A stretch of 49,347 bases of DNA from Actinobacillus ureae ATCC 25976 (GTDB taxonomy: Bacteria; Pseudomonadota; Gammaproteobacteria; Enterobacterales; Pasteurellaceae). Below are positions 36,155-46,522 of this stretch, in pieces. Within the stretch, counting starts at the first letter, position 1, and each line of letters starts with the position of its first letter. Position numbers and translations under genes: made by a program. The stretch lies in assembly GCF_000188255.1 (NCBI RefSeq), contig NZ_GL831080.1, positions 704,026 through 753,372 on the forward strand. The letters are read 5' to 3'. The notes beneath the pieces are model-generated. The model was not told the DNA's origin. It saw only the letters and a program-made list of their open reading frames with translations, and ran no database searches.

Positions 36155-37456
36155 TTAAATTGCTAATTCAAATGCGTAGAAAGCAACTAATGCAATCGCA
36201 ATGATTACCGTACCTACGTTGAGTTTTTTGAATTCGCCCGAAATGATACGACCGATCACTAATGCGGCAAAACCAAGCATAATACCGGTGACGATATTAG
36301 CAGTTAATACAATAAATACCGCACAAACTAAGCCTGACATTGCGCCGACGAAATCATCGAAATCCAGTTTTGAAACGTTACTTAACATTAATAAGCCGAC
36401 GTACATTAATGCTGGCGCTGTTGCATAACCCGGTACTAAGAACGCAAGCGGTTGGAAAAATAACATTAATAAGAAACCGATACCGACAACTACTGCCGTT
36501 AAACCGGTTTTACCGCCTACCGCCGTACCTGCTGCTGATTCAATATAAACCGCTGCCGGTGCTGTACCGAATAAACCGGAAAGTACAGAGCCTAATGAGT
36601 CTGAAGTTAGCGCCTTATCACCGTTAATAATCTGACCGTCTTTATCTAATAAATTCGCTTGTCCCGCTACCGCACGAATTGTACCGGTTGCGTCAAAAAT
36701 CGCCGTCATCACTAACGCAAATACGACAGGTAAAATCGCAGTATTTAACGCACCCATTACATCAAGATTTAAGAATTGAGAATTTTCTCCAAAGCTAGGC
36801 ATTTTGAAGAAATCGGCATATTTTACTTTCGGGTCAAACACTAAACCGATGATTGTGATCACAATGATCACCCATAAAATGCTGCCTTTAACTTTTAAAC
36901 GCTCTAAACCGATAATTGCGGCTAAGCCAAGTAAAGCCATAATTACCGGGAATGAGGTGAAATCGCCCATTTTTACCGGTAAACCTGCTTGATTGCCAAC
37001 CACTAAGCCCACGCCATTCGCTGCGATTAGTAGTAAAAATAAACCGATACCGATACCTGCACCGTGTGCAATGCTTGCCGGCAGGTTACGTAAAATCCAC
37101 GCGCGGATGCCGGTCACTGAAATGAGAGTGAATAATACCCCCATTAGGAAAATTGCACCGAGTGCAATCGGAATCGAGATTCCTTGACCAAGCACTAAGC
37201 TGAATGCGGTAAATGCGGTTAAAGAAATCGCACAGCCAATCGCCATTGGCGCATTTGCCCATAAGCCGATTAAAATTGAGCCTAAGCCTGATACTAAACA
37301 GGTTGCGATAAATACCGATTCAGCCGGAAAACCTGCTTGGCTTAACATTCCCGGTACGACAATTACCGAATATACCATCGCTAAGAATGTGGTTAAGCCC
37401 GCAATAATTTCTTGGCGAGTATTGGTGCCACGTTCTTCAAACTTAAACAAAGACAT
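36155..37456 (-). CDS. NCS2 family purine (hypoxanthine/guanine/adenine) permease, AzgA-type
   Basis: Inner-membrane permease of 433 residues with 12-14 hydrophobic spans. It belongs to the AzgA-like branch of NCS2 (guanine/hypoxanthine GhxP, adenine PurP in E. coli), as shown by [23 protein letters not shown] at the N-terminus, [19 protein letters not shown] near 52-70 and [21 protein letters not shown] near 259-279. An upstream PurR box supports a purine substrate; which purine is uncertain. It is a different branch from the permease at 20158-21450. Confidence 0.92.
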   Translation of the reverse strand: MSLFKFEERGTNTRQEIIAGLTTFLAMVYSVIVVPGMLSQAGFPAESVFIATCLVSGLGSILIGLWANAPMAIGCAISLTAFTAFSLVLGQGISIPIALGAIFLMGVLFTLISVTGIRAWILRNLPASIAHGAGIGIGLFLLLIAANGVGLVVGNQAGLPVKMGDFTSFPVIMALLGLAAIIGLERLKVKGSILWVIIVITIIGLVFDPKVKYADFFKMPSFGENSQFLNLDVMGALNTAILPVVFALVMTAIFDATGTIRAVAGQANLLDKDGQIINGDKALTSDSLGSVLSGLFGTAPAAVYIESAAGTAVGGKTGLTAVVVGIGFLLMLFFQPLAFLVPGYATAPALMYVGLLMLSNVSKLDFDDFVGAMSGLVCAVFIVLTANIVTGIMLGFAALVIGRIISGEFKKLNVGTVIIAIALVAFYAFELAI

Positions 37457-37526
37457 AAAATGAAAACCTCAAATAACTAGAATAAAAATTTTAAGGGGCG
37501 AATTTTACATAAGTCGGACTCAATAA

Positions 37527-37552
37527 GCAAACGGTTAGGCAAACGTTTGCTT
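37527..37552. promoter_or_regulatory. PurR operator upstream of the AzgA-type permease
   Basis: AGGCAAACGTTTGCTT (37537-37552) matches the PurR consensus ACGCAAACGTTTGCGT closely, and a partial second site (AGCAAACGGTTAGGC, from 37526) overlaps it. The minus-strand start at 37456 lies 81 bases away, so the operator covers the promoter region. The main-plus-overlapping-partial arrangement repeats that of 20089-20115. Confidence 0.82.
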
Positions 37553-37565
37553 AAGATCCGCTAAA

Positions 37566-37695
37566 TAAGCGGTCTGATTTTCTTAAAAATTTGCAAATTC
37601 CTCTTAAAAAGAGAGGACTTCACGAAAGATTCCATGAAGTCCGTGTATTCTGAGGTCACAAGTTGCAAAATTTTTGGGAAATTTGACCGCTTGTA
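37566..37695. repeat. Uptake-signal pair and hairpins between the permease and ferritin genes
   Basis: An Apl-type uptake core (AAGCGGTC, near 37567) and its inverse (GACCGCTTGTAAA, near 37684) flank two inverted repeats: CCTCTT / GAGAGG near 37600-37616 and GGACTTCA (37615-37622) / TGAAGTCC (37635-37642). The latter contains CACG and CCGTG units similar to the hairpin behind purA. The region probably terminates ferritin transcription (minus strand) and nothing codes here. Confidence 0.5.
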
Positions 37696-37705
37696 AAGAG
37701 CTTAA

Positions 37706-38203
37706 TTAGTGAGCTGAAGCGAGTTGTTCTAGATCTTTATCAATGTAATATAACGCTTTGCCGTCTTCGCCTAACAGTTTGAATTTATTTAAAATTGAAT
37801 TAAATAAGAATTCTTCTTCGTGTTGTTCGGCAACATACCATTGTAAGAAGTTAAACGATGAGTAATCTTTTGCTTCAAAAGTCACTTCCACTAATTTGTT
37901 GATTGAATCCGTTACGTGTTTTTCGTGTTCTAATACGATTTTAAATAAAGATTTTAACGAATCGTATTCGGCTTGCGGCGCTTCAATCGCATAAATTTCT
38001 GCTAATGAACCGGTTTCATTTAAATAAGTGAATAAGCGGCGCATATGTTCCATTTCTTCGGTTGCGTGCGCTTTTAAGAATTTTGCCGCACCAGGGAAAC
38101 CGTTGTTATCCGCCCATGCCGACATTTGCAAATAAACATTTGAAGAATAAAATTCTAAATTTAATTGGTCGTTTAATTGTTTAATAATTGCAGGTGATAA
38201 CAT
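37706..38203 (-). CDS. Non-heme ferritin, second subunit gene
   Basis: Cytosolic iron-storage ferritin, 165 residues of four-helix bundle. Ferroxidase-site residues of FtnA type are recognisable: Glu17 in [17 protein letters not shown], the EEMEHMRR segment (about residues 49-56), and [11 protein letters not shown] (about 126-136). It is very similar to the gene just upstream (38203-38709) and starts with a one-base overlap (TAATG), so both subunits are made together and probably co-assemble. Haemophilus has the same two-gene ferritin pair. Confidence 0.94.
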   Translation of the reverse strand: MLSPAIIKQLNDQLNLEFYSSNVYLQMSAWADNNGFPGAAKFLKAHATEEMEHMRRLFTYLNETGSLAEIYAIEAPQAEYDSLKSLFKIVLEHEKHVTDSINKLVEVTFEAKDYSSFNFLQWYVAEQHEEEFLFNSILNKFKLLGEDGKALYYIDKDLEQLASAH

Positions 38204-38709
38204 TATGCAGCTCCTTGTTCGTGATCTAAAGTTTCTAAGTCTTTATCGATGAAGTAAAGTGATTTATTGCCTTCGCCTGCCACTGCAAATTTGTCTAAAA
38301 TTTCACCGAATAATTTTTCTTCTTCATGTTGTTCTGCAACATACCATTGTAAGAAGTTGAAGGTAGAATAATCTTTTGCAGCGAATGTCACTTCAACTAA
38401 TTCATTGATTTTTGCAGTAACGTGTTTTTCATGCGCAAGCACTTCATCAAATAACTCTTTTAGTGAAGCATATTCTTTACGAGGCGCTTCAATTTTACCG
38501 AGTAACGGTAAGCCGCCAGTTTCACTTACATAGTTAAATAATTTTTGCATATGTTCTAATTCTTCATCTGCATGATGAAGTAAGAAGTTTGCCGCACCGG
38601 CAAAACCGTTTTTTGAGCACCATGCTGACATTTGTAAATAGACGTTCGAAGAGTAGAACTCTAAGTTAATTTGTTCATTGAGTTTATCAATGATTTTTTG
38701 TTGTAACAT
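38203..38709 (-). CDS. ftnA: Non-heme ferritin, first subunit gene
   Basis: Cytosolic ferritin of 168 residues with the same ferroxidase residues as its neighbour: [16 protein letters not shown] near the N-terminus, DEELEHMQK near residue 48, and [11 protein letters not shown] near 126. It is the upstream gene of the pair. Its start is preceded by AGAGGTAAAAA (GAGG). The two proteins have diverged in surface segments but keep the core helices. I saw no clear Fur box in the 158 bases upstream. Confidence 0.94.
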   Translation of the reverse strand: MLQQKIIDKLNEQINLEFYSSNVYLQMSAWCSKNGFAGAANFLLHHADEELEHMQKLFNYVSETGGLPLLGKIEAPRKEYASLKELFDEVLAHEKHVTAKINELVEVTFAAKDYSTFNFLQWYVAEQHEEEKLFGEILDKFAVAGEGNKSLYFIDKDLETLDHEQGAA

Positions 38710-38782
38710 TTTTTACCTCTAATCCAATATTAAAAATTTGTTAAATAATGAGAGCTAATTTCATTACGAAATCCAGATACGA

Positions 38783-38812
38783 CAAAGGGGCGGAAAAATT
38801 TCCACCCCTTTG
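38783..38812. terminator. Strong hairpin between secF and ferritin genes
   Basis: CAAAGGGGCGGAAA (38783-38796) faces TTTCCACCCCTTTG (38799-38812), a 14-bp stem with one mismatch and a two-base loop. It is GC-rich and well placed as the secF terminator, but neither strand has a clear T-tract next to it. It could also act in the ferritin leader as an RNA element. Confidence 0.55.
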
Positions 38813-38867
38813 AATAATTGCGTTAATTATACACGATAATTTGCTAAGAAACTATCCCTCTTAGTAA

Positions 38868-39842
38868 TTAGTAATCAACAAATGCTTGTTGGTCTGCACC
38901 TTCTTTTTCTACAACCGGTTTTACCATGTGTTCACGATTTAAACCAAGTTGTAATGCGACACCAATCGCAATATAAATTGATGAGTAAGTACCGAAGCCG
39001 ATACCAATCAATAATGCGAGTGAGAAGCTATGAATCGTTGGGCCCCCGAACCAATATAATGAAGCAACTACGAATAACGTTGTTACTGAGGTCATTAAGG
39101 TTCTTGAAAGCGTTTGACTTAATGAAATATCAATCACTTCTTGTGAACTTACACGACGAATTTTACTAAAGTTTTCACGTACACGGTCAAACACTACGAT
39201 AGAGTCATTCAATGAATAACCTACTACGGAAAGAATTGCTGCCACGAAGGTTAGGTCAATCTCGATCTGTAAGAATGAGAAAATACCGATAGTTACCAAT
39301 ACGTCGTGGAATAACGCTAGAATACCGCCGATCGCTAAACGAATTTCGAAACGAGTACCAACGTAAAGCAATAACATACCGAGCGTTGCAAGCGTTGCCC
39401 AAATTGCACCTTGAGTAAGTTCTTCACCCACATTAGGTCCTACGAATTCAACACTTTTAATCGTTGCCGAAGGGTCTAAATCTTGATGTACAAGATCCAT
39501 AATCTTGTTACCTAAAGACATATCCCCCGCAGATGCCGGTAAGCGAATCATCAGCTCTTTTTGGCTGCCGGTGGTTTGCACTAACGCATTACCATAACCG
39601 TTTTGTTCCAATAAACCGCGTACTTTGCCTAAATCGGCAGGTTGTGAGAAGGTGGTTTCGATTACCGTACCACCGGTAAAATCTAAACCCCAGTTAAACC
39701 CTTTGGTGACGATAGAGAAAATACATAATGCGGTGACGACTAATGAAAAGACGAAACCGACATAACGATATTTCATAAATGGAACAAGTTTGTACGGCAG
39801 TTTAATTTCCGACGCATCTTTTTCTGTTTGCATAGTTGCCAT
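38868..39842 (-). CDS. secF: Protein translocase subunit SecF
   Basis: Inner-membrane RND-like partner of SecD that drives late steps of protein export with the proton motive force. 324 residues with six spans and one large periplasmic loop. Marks: FTGGTVIETTF near 54-64, SVVGYSLNDSIVVFDRVREN near 209-228 and SLSQTLSRTLMTSVTTLFVV near 241-260. Start ATG 39842 is preceded by GGTGGAA, ten bases after the secD stop; a second in-frame ATG follows four codons later. Last gene of yajC-secD-secF. Confidence 0.96.
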   Translation of the reverse strand: MATMQTEKDASEIKLPYKLVPFMKYRYVGFVFSLVVTALCIFSIVTKGFNWGLDFTGGTVIETTFSQPADLGKVRGLLEQNGYGNALVQTTGSQKELMIRLPASAGDMSLGNKIMDLVHQDLDPSATIKSVEFVGPNVGEELTQGAIWATLATLGMLLLYVGTRFEIRLAIGGILALFHDVLVTIGIFSFLQIEIDLTFVAAILSVVGYSLNDSIVVFDRVRENFSKIRRVSSQEVIDISLSQTLSRTLMTSVTTLFVVASLYWFGGPTIHSFSLALLIGIGFGTYSSIYIAIGVALQLGLNREHMVKPVVEKEGADQQAFVDY

Positions 39843-39852
39843 TTATTCCACC

Positions 39853-41700
39853 TTAAATCCAAAGTTTTTTCACACGTTTATTGCCGCCGTACACCCAGTT
39901 AACAAGCATACGAGTACCAGTAATTGCGGTGAACATTGAAATCATTACCCCAAGTGCAAGGGTAATTGCGAAGCCTTTTACTGGGCCTGTACCCACTGCA
40001 TATAACACTAAAGAGGTTAAAATCGTGGTTAAGTTTGAGTCGAAAATCGAAGTGAAGGCTCCATTGTAACCTTCGTGAATTGCTTGTTGAACTGAACGCC
40101 CGTTGCGCAATTCTTCTTTAATACGCTCGTAAATTAACACGTTAGCATCCACTGACATACCTACCGCAAGTACGATACCGGCGATCCCCGGCATGGTGAG
40201 TGTTGCGCCAATTAATGACATTAAGCCGATGGTTAATACCATATTTACAGTAAGCGCCGCTGCGGCAAAAAGCCCGAACACTTTATAGTAAATTAAACAG
40301 AATGCGATGGTTAAGATTAAGCCATACATACCGGCTTCCATCCCTTTTGCAACGTTATCCGCACCTAATGAAGCACCGATAGTACGTTCCTCTACGATGA
40401 CAATCGGCGCTATTAACGCACCTGAACGTAAAAGAACCGCAAGGTTTTGTGCTTCTGCCGGTGAGTTAATACCGGTAATTTGGAATTGGCTGCCAAGACG
40501 TGAATTAATGGTTGCCACATTAATCACTTCTTCGTGTTTTTCTAAGATTACTTTACCTTTTGCATCTTTACGACCAGAGTCTTTAAACTCGCTGTAAAGG
40601 GTCGCCATCGGTTTGCCTACTGCACTTTTGGTAATTTCCGCCATCATATGACCGCCTTCCGCATCAAGGTTAATGCTTACTTGCGGTAAACCGCGTTCAT
40701 CTTTACCTGATGTCGCATCGATAATATGTTCACCGCCTAAAGACGGTTTACGGCGTAATACAACAGCGCCGCCATCACGGCTGAATTTTAATTCTGAGTC
40801 GGCAGGTACAATACCTCGAGCAGCAGATTCAGGGCTTGCCTTGGCATTCACTAAGCGAAACTCAAGCGTTGCAGTTGCACCAAGAAGTTCTTTAGCACGA
40901 GCAGTATCTTGTACACCCGGCAATTCAACTACGATACGGTCTGCACCTTGACGTTGAATAGTTGGCTCAGAAACACCTAGTTCTTCCACACGTTTACGTA
41001 AGATCGATAAGTTTTGTTCGATTGCTGTATCGCGAGAAGCAGATAAGCCTTCTGCGGAAGGTGCAAATGATACGGTAGTCGTATCAATAAATGAGGCTTC
41101 GAGCGAAGTATGCTGACGGCGTACAAAACGAGCTGCTTTTTCAGCCGTATCCGCATCGGCAAATTCAATTACAGTTGCAAAATTTTCGCCTTTTTTAACC
41201 GCTTTATACTGTAATTTTTCTTTACGTAATTCACTGCGTAAGCTGTCTTGTAAACTCTCTTGTTGTTTTGTTAACGCCGTATTCATATCCACTTCCATTA
41301 GGAAGCGCACACCGCCACGTAGGTCTAAGCCTCGTTTCATTGGGCTACCGCCGATATCGGTTAACCAACTTGGTGTTGCCGGCGCAAGGTTTAGTGCAAC
41401 AGAGAATTTGTCACCTAAGACATCAGAAATTTTTTCTTTGGCAGGTAATTGTTGTTCATCATTTTCAAGTCGAACTAAAATCGAGCCGTTCTCAAGAACG
41501 GCTGATTTCGGTGTGATATTCATTGATGACAATGTTCCCTGAACTTGAGCGAGCGTTTCGCTCGTGGCTTCTTGACCTCGCGTACCTGAAATTTGTACTG
41601 AGGGATCTTCGCCGTATAAATTTGGAAGAGCGTATAAACCACCGATGAGTATCACGATGATAACCATCAGGTTCTTCCATAATGGGAAACGATTTAACAC
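39853..41700 (-). CDS. secD: Protein translocase subunit SecD
   Basis: Inner-membrane protein-export factor with a large periplasmic P1 head, 615 residues, as in E. coli. Features: GLDLRGGVRFLMEVD (about residues 122-136), ELPGVQDTARAKELLGATATLEF (periplasmic repeat), and the membrane half with VGMSVDANVLIYERIKEE, the conserved proton-pathway Asp being in SVDANV. ATG 41700 follows AGGGGATT. It lies 25 bases after yajC. Confidence 0.96.
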   Translation of the reverse strand: MLNRFPLWKNLMVIIVILIGGLYALPNLYGEDPSVQISGTRGQEATSETLAQVQGTLSSMNITPKSAVLENGSILVRLENDEQQLPAKEKISDVLGDKFSVALNLAPATPSWLTDIGGSPMKRGLDLRGGVRFLMEVDMNTALTKQQESLQDSLRSELRKEKLQYKAVKKGENFATVIEFADADTAEKAARFVRRQHTSLEASFIDTTTVSFAPSAEGLSASRDTAIEQNLSILRKRVEELGVSEPTIQRQGADRIVVELPGVQDTARAKELLGATATLEFRLVNAKASPESAARGIVPADSELKFSRDGGAVVLRRKPSLGGEHIIDATSGKDERGLPQVSINLDAEGGHMMAEITKSAVGKPMATLYSEFKDSGRKDAKGKVILEKHEEVINVATINSRLGSQFQITGINSPAEAQNLAVLLRSGALIAPIVIVEERTIGASLGADNVAKGMEAGMYGLILTIAFCLIYYKVFGLFAAAALTVNMVLTIGLMSLIGATLTMPGIAGIVLAVGMSVDANVLIYERIKEELRNGRSVQQAIHEGYNGAFTSIFDSNLTTILTSLVLYAVGTGPVKGFAITLALGVMISMFTAITGTRMLVNWVYGGNKRVKKLWI

Positions 41701-41724
41701 AATAAATCCCCTAAGATAGGAAAA

Positions 41725-42021
41725 TTAAGAAAGGGCTTTCATTTGACCTTTTGGTAATACCGCAACAACATAGTTACGAGAAATCACCACTTCAGTTGTA
41801 TCGTTTAATGCGATAACGATGTTTTCGTTTTCCGCACTTACTTTAGTGATACGACCGATTAAGCCGCCGTTTGTTAATACTTCATCACCTTTTGCAAGGT
41901 TAGAAAGTAAATCACGTTGTTGTTTTTGGCGTTTCGCTTGTGGGCGATAAATCATAAAGTAAAAAATAAGACCGAATACCGCTAAAATTACGATCATTTC
42001 TAATCCGCCGCCTTGTTGCAT
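41725..42021 (-). CDS. yajC: Sec translocon accessory protein YajC
   Basis: Small single-span inner-membrane protein, 98 residues, part of the SecDF-YajC complex. N-terminal hydrophobic span (about residues 8-28, MIVILAVFGLIFYFMIYRPQ), then RPQAKRQKQQRDLLSNLAKG and the family segment GDEVLTNGGLIGRI (about 51-64). ATG 42021 is preceded by AAGGAG. First gene of the operon. tgt and queA, which precede it in E. coli, are not here. Confidence 0.95.
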   Translation of the reverse strand: MQQGGGLEMIVILAVFGLIFYFMIYRPQAKRQKQQRDLLSNLAKGDEVLTNGGLIGRITKVSAENENIVIALNDTTEVVISRNYVVAVLPKGQMKALS

Positions 42022-42212
42022 AAAAGCTCCTTAAATCAATAGGTTAGTGTTTAAAAGATAAATTTCCCACATAAATGGGAAATTTGGTGGTTAAAATAGC
42101 ATATAATCAAGTATTTAACGAGAGGAAAATGTTAGTGCCAAGATTTTCTTTTTACAGTAAGATTCGAATATTGCGTTAAATTTCATAAAATTCAACTCAC
42201 AAAGGAAAAATA

Positions 42213-42773
42213 ATGAAAAATTCTTTTAAATTGGCCGTACTTTCTTCACTTTTATTTGCGAATGTCGCTTTTGCGCATAATGTACAACTCAATGCGGCAT
42301 TACCGAGCGTTACGGTTATGAAAGATGGCGAATTAACGTTGAATGGTAACAAAGTAAGTTATAAAAACTGGCAGTCATCAAACTTAAACGGTAAAGTGCG
42401 AGTGGTTCATCACTTTGCCGGCAGAAGCAGCGTAAAAGATAAAAATAAAGTTCTGATTGAAGCAATTAAATCGGCAGGTTTTGATCGTACTAAATATCAA
42501 ACTGTCACCATTGTGAATGCGGATGATGCGATTGTTGGCACTGGTGTGTTTGTAAAAAATAGCGTTGAAGACGGTAAAATTGAAAATTCGCACAGCCAAG
42601 TGGTATTAGACCAAAACGGTAGTGTAAAAAATGCGTGGGGTTTAAAAGCGAAAGAAAGTTTTATCGCAGTATTAGATAAAACGGGTAAAGTACAATTTGT
42701 TTCGGAAGGTAAATTATCTCCAACACAAATTAAGCAAGTGATTGATTTAGTTAAACAATTAACTACCAAATAA
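42213..42773 (+). CDS. ytfJ: YtfJ family periplasmic protein
   Basis: Protein of 186 residues with a cleavable signal peptide ending FANVAFAHN (about residue 22). It matches the YtfJ family, a thioredoxin-like-fold periplasmic protein of unknown role: NGKVRVVHHFAGRSSVKDKN near residues 58-77 and VLDKTGKVQFVSEGKLSPTQ near 152-171. There are no cysteines, so no thiol redox function. A terminator follows directly. Upstream AAAGGAAAAAT serves as ribosome-binding site. Confidence 0.9.
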   Translation: MKNSFKLAVLSSLLFANVAFAHNVQLNAALPSVTVMKDGELTLNGNKVSYKNWQSSNLNGKVRVVHHFAGRSSVKDKNKVLIEAIKSAGFDRTKYQTVTIVNADDAIVGTGVFVKNSVEDGKIENSHSQVVLDQNGSVKNAWGLKAKESFIAVLDKTGKVQFVSEGKLSPTQIKQVIDLVKQLTTK

Positions 42774-42779
42774 AAAACT

Positions 42780-42806
42780 AAGGGCGTTATGGAACGCCCT
42801 TTTTTG
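42780..42806 (+). terminator. Rho-independent terminator after ytfJ
   Basis: AAGGGCGTT / AACGCCCTT stem with a four-base loop (ATGG) and a T6 tail. Strong, within 10 bases of the stop codon. Confidence 0.9.
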
Positions 42807-42834
42807 TTGCAGAAAATTATGGAAATTTGACCGC

Positions 42835-43545
42835 TTATTTGGCGGTTAAGAACGCAATATAATTGCAGCTTACATCATTGTTTAACCAAAATTTTTCAGT
42901 TAGAGGATTAAAATGATAACCTTTCATTTCTTGGCAGTGAAGTTCTGCTTGATCGCACCAATTCAATAATTCTGCCGGTTTGATAAATTTTTCAAATTCA
43001 TGCGTACCTTTCGGCAATATTTTTAGGACATATTCTGCCCCAATAATGACTAGCATATAAGCCTTAAACGTGCGGTTAATTGTGGAGAAAAACAGTACGC
43101 CGTTCGGTTTAAGCAATGCTTTACAACTCTGAATAATAGAAAGCGGATCAGGCACGTGTTCCAACATTTCCATACAAGTAATCACATCGAATTTCTCGGC
43201 ATGACAAGCGGTCTGATTTTGCACAAAATCTTCAATTGTAGCTTGTTGGTAATCAATGGTTAAGCCGCTTTCTTCGGCGTGTTTACGTGCAATTTCAAGC
43301 GGTTCGGTCGTCATATCAATACCGGTAACATTGGCACCAGCTCTTGCCATCGCTTCACTTAAAATGCCACCTCCACAGCCGACATCCAGCACCTTTTTGC
43401 CAAATAAACCGTTTGATTTTTGTTGAATATAGTCTAAGCGTAACGGATTGAGCAGATGAATCGGTTTAAAACTACCGTTCGGATCCCACCAAGTGGCTGC
43501 CATTTTTTCAAATTTATCAAGTTCTTGTTGGTCAATATTACGCAT
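42835..43545 (-). CDS. ubiG: Ubiquinone biosynthesis O-methyltransferase
   Basis: AdoMet-dependent methyltransferase for both O-methylations of ubiquinone, 236 residues against about 240 in E. coli. Motif I is [19 protein letters not shown] (about residues 53-71), and [13 protein letters not shown] follows near 120. I start it at ATG 43545 ([20 protein letters not shown]), preceded by AGAGG; the frame extends 11 codons upstream with no ribosome-binding site. In E. coli ubiG is also divergent next to gyrA, as here. An Apl-type uptake signal lies inside near 43205. Confidence 0.95.
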   Translation of the reverse strand: MRNIDQQELDKFEKMAATWWDPNGSFKPIHLLNPLRLDYIQQKSNGLFGKKVLDVGCGGGILSEAMARAGANVTGIDMTTEPLEIARKHAEESGLTIDYQQATIEDFVQNQTACHAEKFDVITCMEMLEHVPDPLSIIQSCKALLKPNGVLFFSTINRTFKAYMLVIIGAEYVLKILPKGTHEFEKFIKPAELLNWCDQAELHCQEMKGYHFNPLTEKFWLNNDVSCNYIAFLTAK

Positions 43546-43616
43546 TACGGCCTCTGGAAAGATGAATAGAAAAGTCAAATTGCAAAATAAATAGCAAATT
43601 TGACCGCTTCCTTACA

Positions 43617-43663
43617 TTTTCAACTTTCAATTTTCAACTTTCAACTGTTTTTTATGCTATAAT
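43617..43663 (+). promoter_or_regulatory. gyrA promoter region with a 14-bp tandem duplication
   Basis: TTTTCAACTTTCAA occurs twice in perfect tandem (43617-43644), followed by a consensus -10 TATAAT at 43658-43663, 76 bases before the gyrA ATG. The best -35-like words fall inside the repeats. An uptake core (GACCGCTT) precedes it near 43602. Spacing is not ideal, so the exact -35 is unclear. Confidence 0.55.
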
Positions 43664-43738
43664 CGCTCGAATTTTTCGCCCTCTACTTTCCAAGTAGTTT
43701 GGGGCAATCTTTTTTATAAACGTGATTAGGAAATTTCA

Positions 43739-46426
43739 ATGAGCGAATTAGCCAAAGATATTACCCCCGTCAGTATCGAAGACGAGTTAAAAACGTCTTA
43801 TCTCGACTATGCGATGTCTGTTATTGTCGGACGTGCGCTACCCGATGTGCGTGATGGTTTAAAACCGGTACACCGCCGCGTGTTATTCTCAATGGATCAA
43901 AACAGCAATACGTTTAACCGCTCGCACGTAAAATCTGCACGTGTGGTGGGTGACGTAATCGGTAAATACCATCCGCACGGTGATTCTGCTGTGTATGACA
44001 CCATTGTACGTATGGCACAGCCGTTCTCACTTCGTTATATGTTGGTTGACGGTCAAGGTAACTTTGGTTCGATTGACGGCGATGCGCCGGCGGCGATGCG
44101 TTATACCGAAGTGCGTATGCAAAAAATTACGCAGGAATTATTAACGGACTTAGATAAAGAAACCGTGGATTACTCGCCGAACTATGACGGTAAAGAGATG
44201 ATTCCGGACGTGTTACCGACCAAAATCCCTGCGTTATTAGTAAACGGTTCATCCGGTATTGCGGTTGGTATGGCGACCAATATTCCACCGCACAACTTAA
44301 ATGAAGTGTTGGACGGTTGTTTAGCCTATATTGAAAACGAAGAAATTTCGATTGAAGAATTAATGCGTTTTATCCCAGGACCGGATTTCCCGACAGGGGC
44401 GATTATTAACGGTCGTAAAGGGATCGAAGAAGCATATCGTACCGGTCGTGGTAAAGTTTACGTGCGTGCTAAAGCAAGCGTAGAAACCACGGAAAAAGGT
44501 CGTGAGCAAATTATTGTTACTGAGCTTCCATATCAAGTAAACAAAGCGAAACTGATCGAGAAAATTGCCGAGTTAGTGAAAGACAAGAAAATCGAAGGCA
44601 TTAGCGGTATTCAAGATCACTCGGACAAAAAAGGTATCTCAATCGTTATTGAAGTAAAACGTGATGCAGTGGGCGAAGTGGTCTTAAATCACCTTTACTC
44701 ATTAACTCAAATGCAAGTAACGTTTGGTATCAATATGGTTGCGCTTGATCACGGTCAGCCGAAAGTATTGAACCTAAAACAAATTATCGAAGCATTCGTG
44801 AAACACCGCCGTGAAGTGGTGACACGCCGTACCATTTTTGAGTTACGCAAAGCGCGTGAGCGTGCGCATATCTTAGAAGGTTTGGCGATTGCGTTAGCCA
44901 ATATCGATCCTGTTATCGAATTAATCCGTAACTCAAAAACAGCGGATGAAGCGCGTGAAGGTTTATTAGCGCGTGCGTGGGCATTGGGTAATGTTGCACC
45001 AATGTTAGAAGCTGCCGGCGTAGATGCATCACGTCCGGAAGATTTACCGGAAAACTTAGGCGTACGTGACGGTCAATACTATCTTTCTGAAGCACAAGCT
45101 CGAGCGATTTTAGAATTACGTTTACACCGTTTAACCGGTTTAGAGCATGAAAAAATCGTTGATGAATATAGAGCATTGCTCACTGAAATCGGCGAATTAT
45201 TACATATTCTAAGCAGCGCAGAACGCTTAATGGAAGTGATTCGTGAAGAATTAGAAAAAGTGAAAGCAGAATTCGGTGACGAACGTCGTACCGAAATTAC
45301 AGCGGCTTCGGGCGATATCAATATGGAAGATTTAATTGCTCAAGAAGACGTGGTAGTCACACTTTCTCACGCAGGTTATGTGAAATACCAACCGCTTTCA
45401 GATTACGAAGCACAACGTCGTGGCGGTAAAGGTAAATCTGCGACTAAGATGAAAGAAGACGATTTCATCGAGAAATTATTAGTGGTGAATACCCACGATA
45501 CGATTTTATGTTTCTCAAGCCGTGGTCGTTTATATCAATTAAAAGTGTATCAATTACCGCAAGCAAGTCGTGGTGCACGTGGCACACCAATCGTAAACAT
45601 TCTGCCGTTAGTGAAAGAAGAAAACGAGCGTATCACTGCGATTTTACCGATTCCGAACGGTGAGTTTAGTGCGGATAAATTTATCTTTATGGCAACCGCA
45701 AGCGGTGTAGTGAAGAAAGTAAGTTTAGATGCGTTCAGCAACGTGCGTTCAAGTGGTCTAATTGCATTAAAACTTCGCGAAGGCGATGAGTTAATCGGCG
45801 TTGATATTACCGATGGCGAGAGCGAGATTATGTTGTTCTCGGCGCAAGGTCGAGTGGTACGTTTCGCAGAAAAAGCGGTGCGTGCAATGGGACGTACCGC
45901 AACAGGTGTTCGAGGCATTAAACTTGCTACGACAGAAATTTCAAGTGAAGAAATTGAAGATGCGGAAATCGTAGAAATTGAAAACGAAGAAGCGGATGAG
46001 TCTTCAGTAAGTCTTGATACCGACCGTGTGGTTTCACTTGTGATTCCTCGTACGGAAGGCGATATTCTAACGGTAACGCAAAACGGTTTCGGTAAACGTA
46101 CCGTGATTGGTGAATATCCGGTTAAATCTCGTGCAACTAAAGGTGTAGTTTCTATCAAAGTGAACGAGCGTAACGGTAAAGTGGTTGCGGCGGTTCAAGT
46201 TGAAAAAGCGGATCAAATTATGTTGATTACCGATGCCGGAACGCTAGTGCGTACCCGAGTAGCAGAAGTCAGCCTCGTTGGTCGTAACACCCAAGGCGTC
46301 CGCATTATCCGCACCGCAGATGATGAAAGCGTAGTAAGCGTAGAACGAGTCTGTGAACATGATGAAGACGAAAACAGCGAAGCGTTAGACAACGTAGAAA
46401 GCACAGAAACTTCAACAGAAGCCTAA
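43739..46426 (+). CDS. gyrA: DNA gyrase subunit A
   Basis: Catalytic subunit of gyrase; with GyrB introduces negative supercoils. 895 residues. The quinolone-resistance-determining region reads [20 protein letters not shown] with Ser83 and Asp87, the sensitive type. The catalytic Tyr122 is in AMRYTE. The C-terminal wrapping domain carries the GyrA box QRRGGKG. The acidic C-terminal tail ([20 protein letters not shown]) is typical. Between residues about 740 and 760 there is an acidic insert ([20 protein letters not shown]). Followed by a hairpin near 46448. Confidence 0.98.
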   Translation: MSELAKDITPVSIEDELKTSYLDYAMSVIVGRALPDVRDGLKPVHRRVLFSMDQNSNTFNRSHVKSARVVGDVIGKYHPHGDSAVYDTIVRMAQPFSLRYMLVDGQGNFGSIDGDAPAAMRYTEVRMQKITQELLTDLDKETVDYSPNYDGKEMIPDVLPTKIPALLVNGSSGIAVGMATNIPPHNLNEVLDGCLAYIENEEISIEELMRFIPGPDFPTGAIINGRKGIEEAYRTGRGKVYVRAKASVETTEKGREQIIVTELPYQVNKAKLIEKIAELVKDKKIEGISGIQDHSDKKGISIVIEVKRDAVGEVVLNHLYSLTQMQVTFGINMVALDHGQPKVLNLKQIIEAFVKHRREVVTRRTIFELRKARERAHILEGLAIALANIDPVIELIRNSKTADEAREGLLARAWALGNVAPMLEAAGVDASRPEDLPENLGVRDGQYYLSEAQARAILELRLHRLTGLEHEKIVDEYRALLTEIGELLHILSSAERLMEVIREELEKVKAEFGDERRTEITAASGDINMEDLIAQEDVVVTLSHAGYVKYQPLSDYEAQRRGGKGKSATKMKEDDFIEKLLVVNTHDTILCFSSRGRLYQLKVYQLPQASRGARGTPIVNILPLVKEENERITAILPIPNGEFSADKFIFMATASGVVKKVSLDAFSNVRSSGLIALKLREGDELIGVDITDGESEIMLFSAQGRVVRFAEKAVRAMGRTATGVRGIKLATTEISSEEIEDAEIVEIENEEADESSVSLDTDRVVSLVIPRTEGDILTVTQNGFGKRTVIGEYPVKSRATKGVVSIKVNERNGKVVAAVQVEKADQIMLITDAGTLVRTRVAEVSLVGRNTQGVRIIRTADDESVVSVERVCEHDEDENSEALDNVESTETSTEA

Positions 46427-46447
46427 ACAAAGGGCGTAAGACCCTAA

Positions 46448-46496
46448 ACAAGCAGTCGGATTTTGGTAAAATTCTGCAAAAATCCGACCGCTTTTG
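46448..46496 (+). terminator. Terminator after gyrA with uptake-signal-like arms
   Basis: AGCAGTCGGATTTT faces AAAAATCCGACCGCTTTT, a stem of more than ten pairs over a loop of about 16 bases, followed by TTTT. The right arm holds an Apl-type uptake core (GACCGCTT); the left has AAGCAGTC, one base off. Confidence 0.7.
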
Positions 46497-46522
46497 ATTA
46501 TCAGAAGAGAAAGGAAAATAAC

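Noticed and set aside
43961..44010. Quinolone-resistance mutations in gyrA
   Set aside because: Ser83 and Asp87 are both present, the sensitive form. Nothing unusual.
45550..46158. A 202-codon open frame antisense to gyrA
   Set aside because: Antisense to a highly conserved gene, Ser/Thr/Pro-rich composition typical of a shadow frame, no ribosome-binding site or family match. Several other antisense frames in the window were rejected for the same reason.
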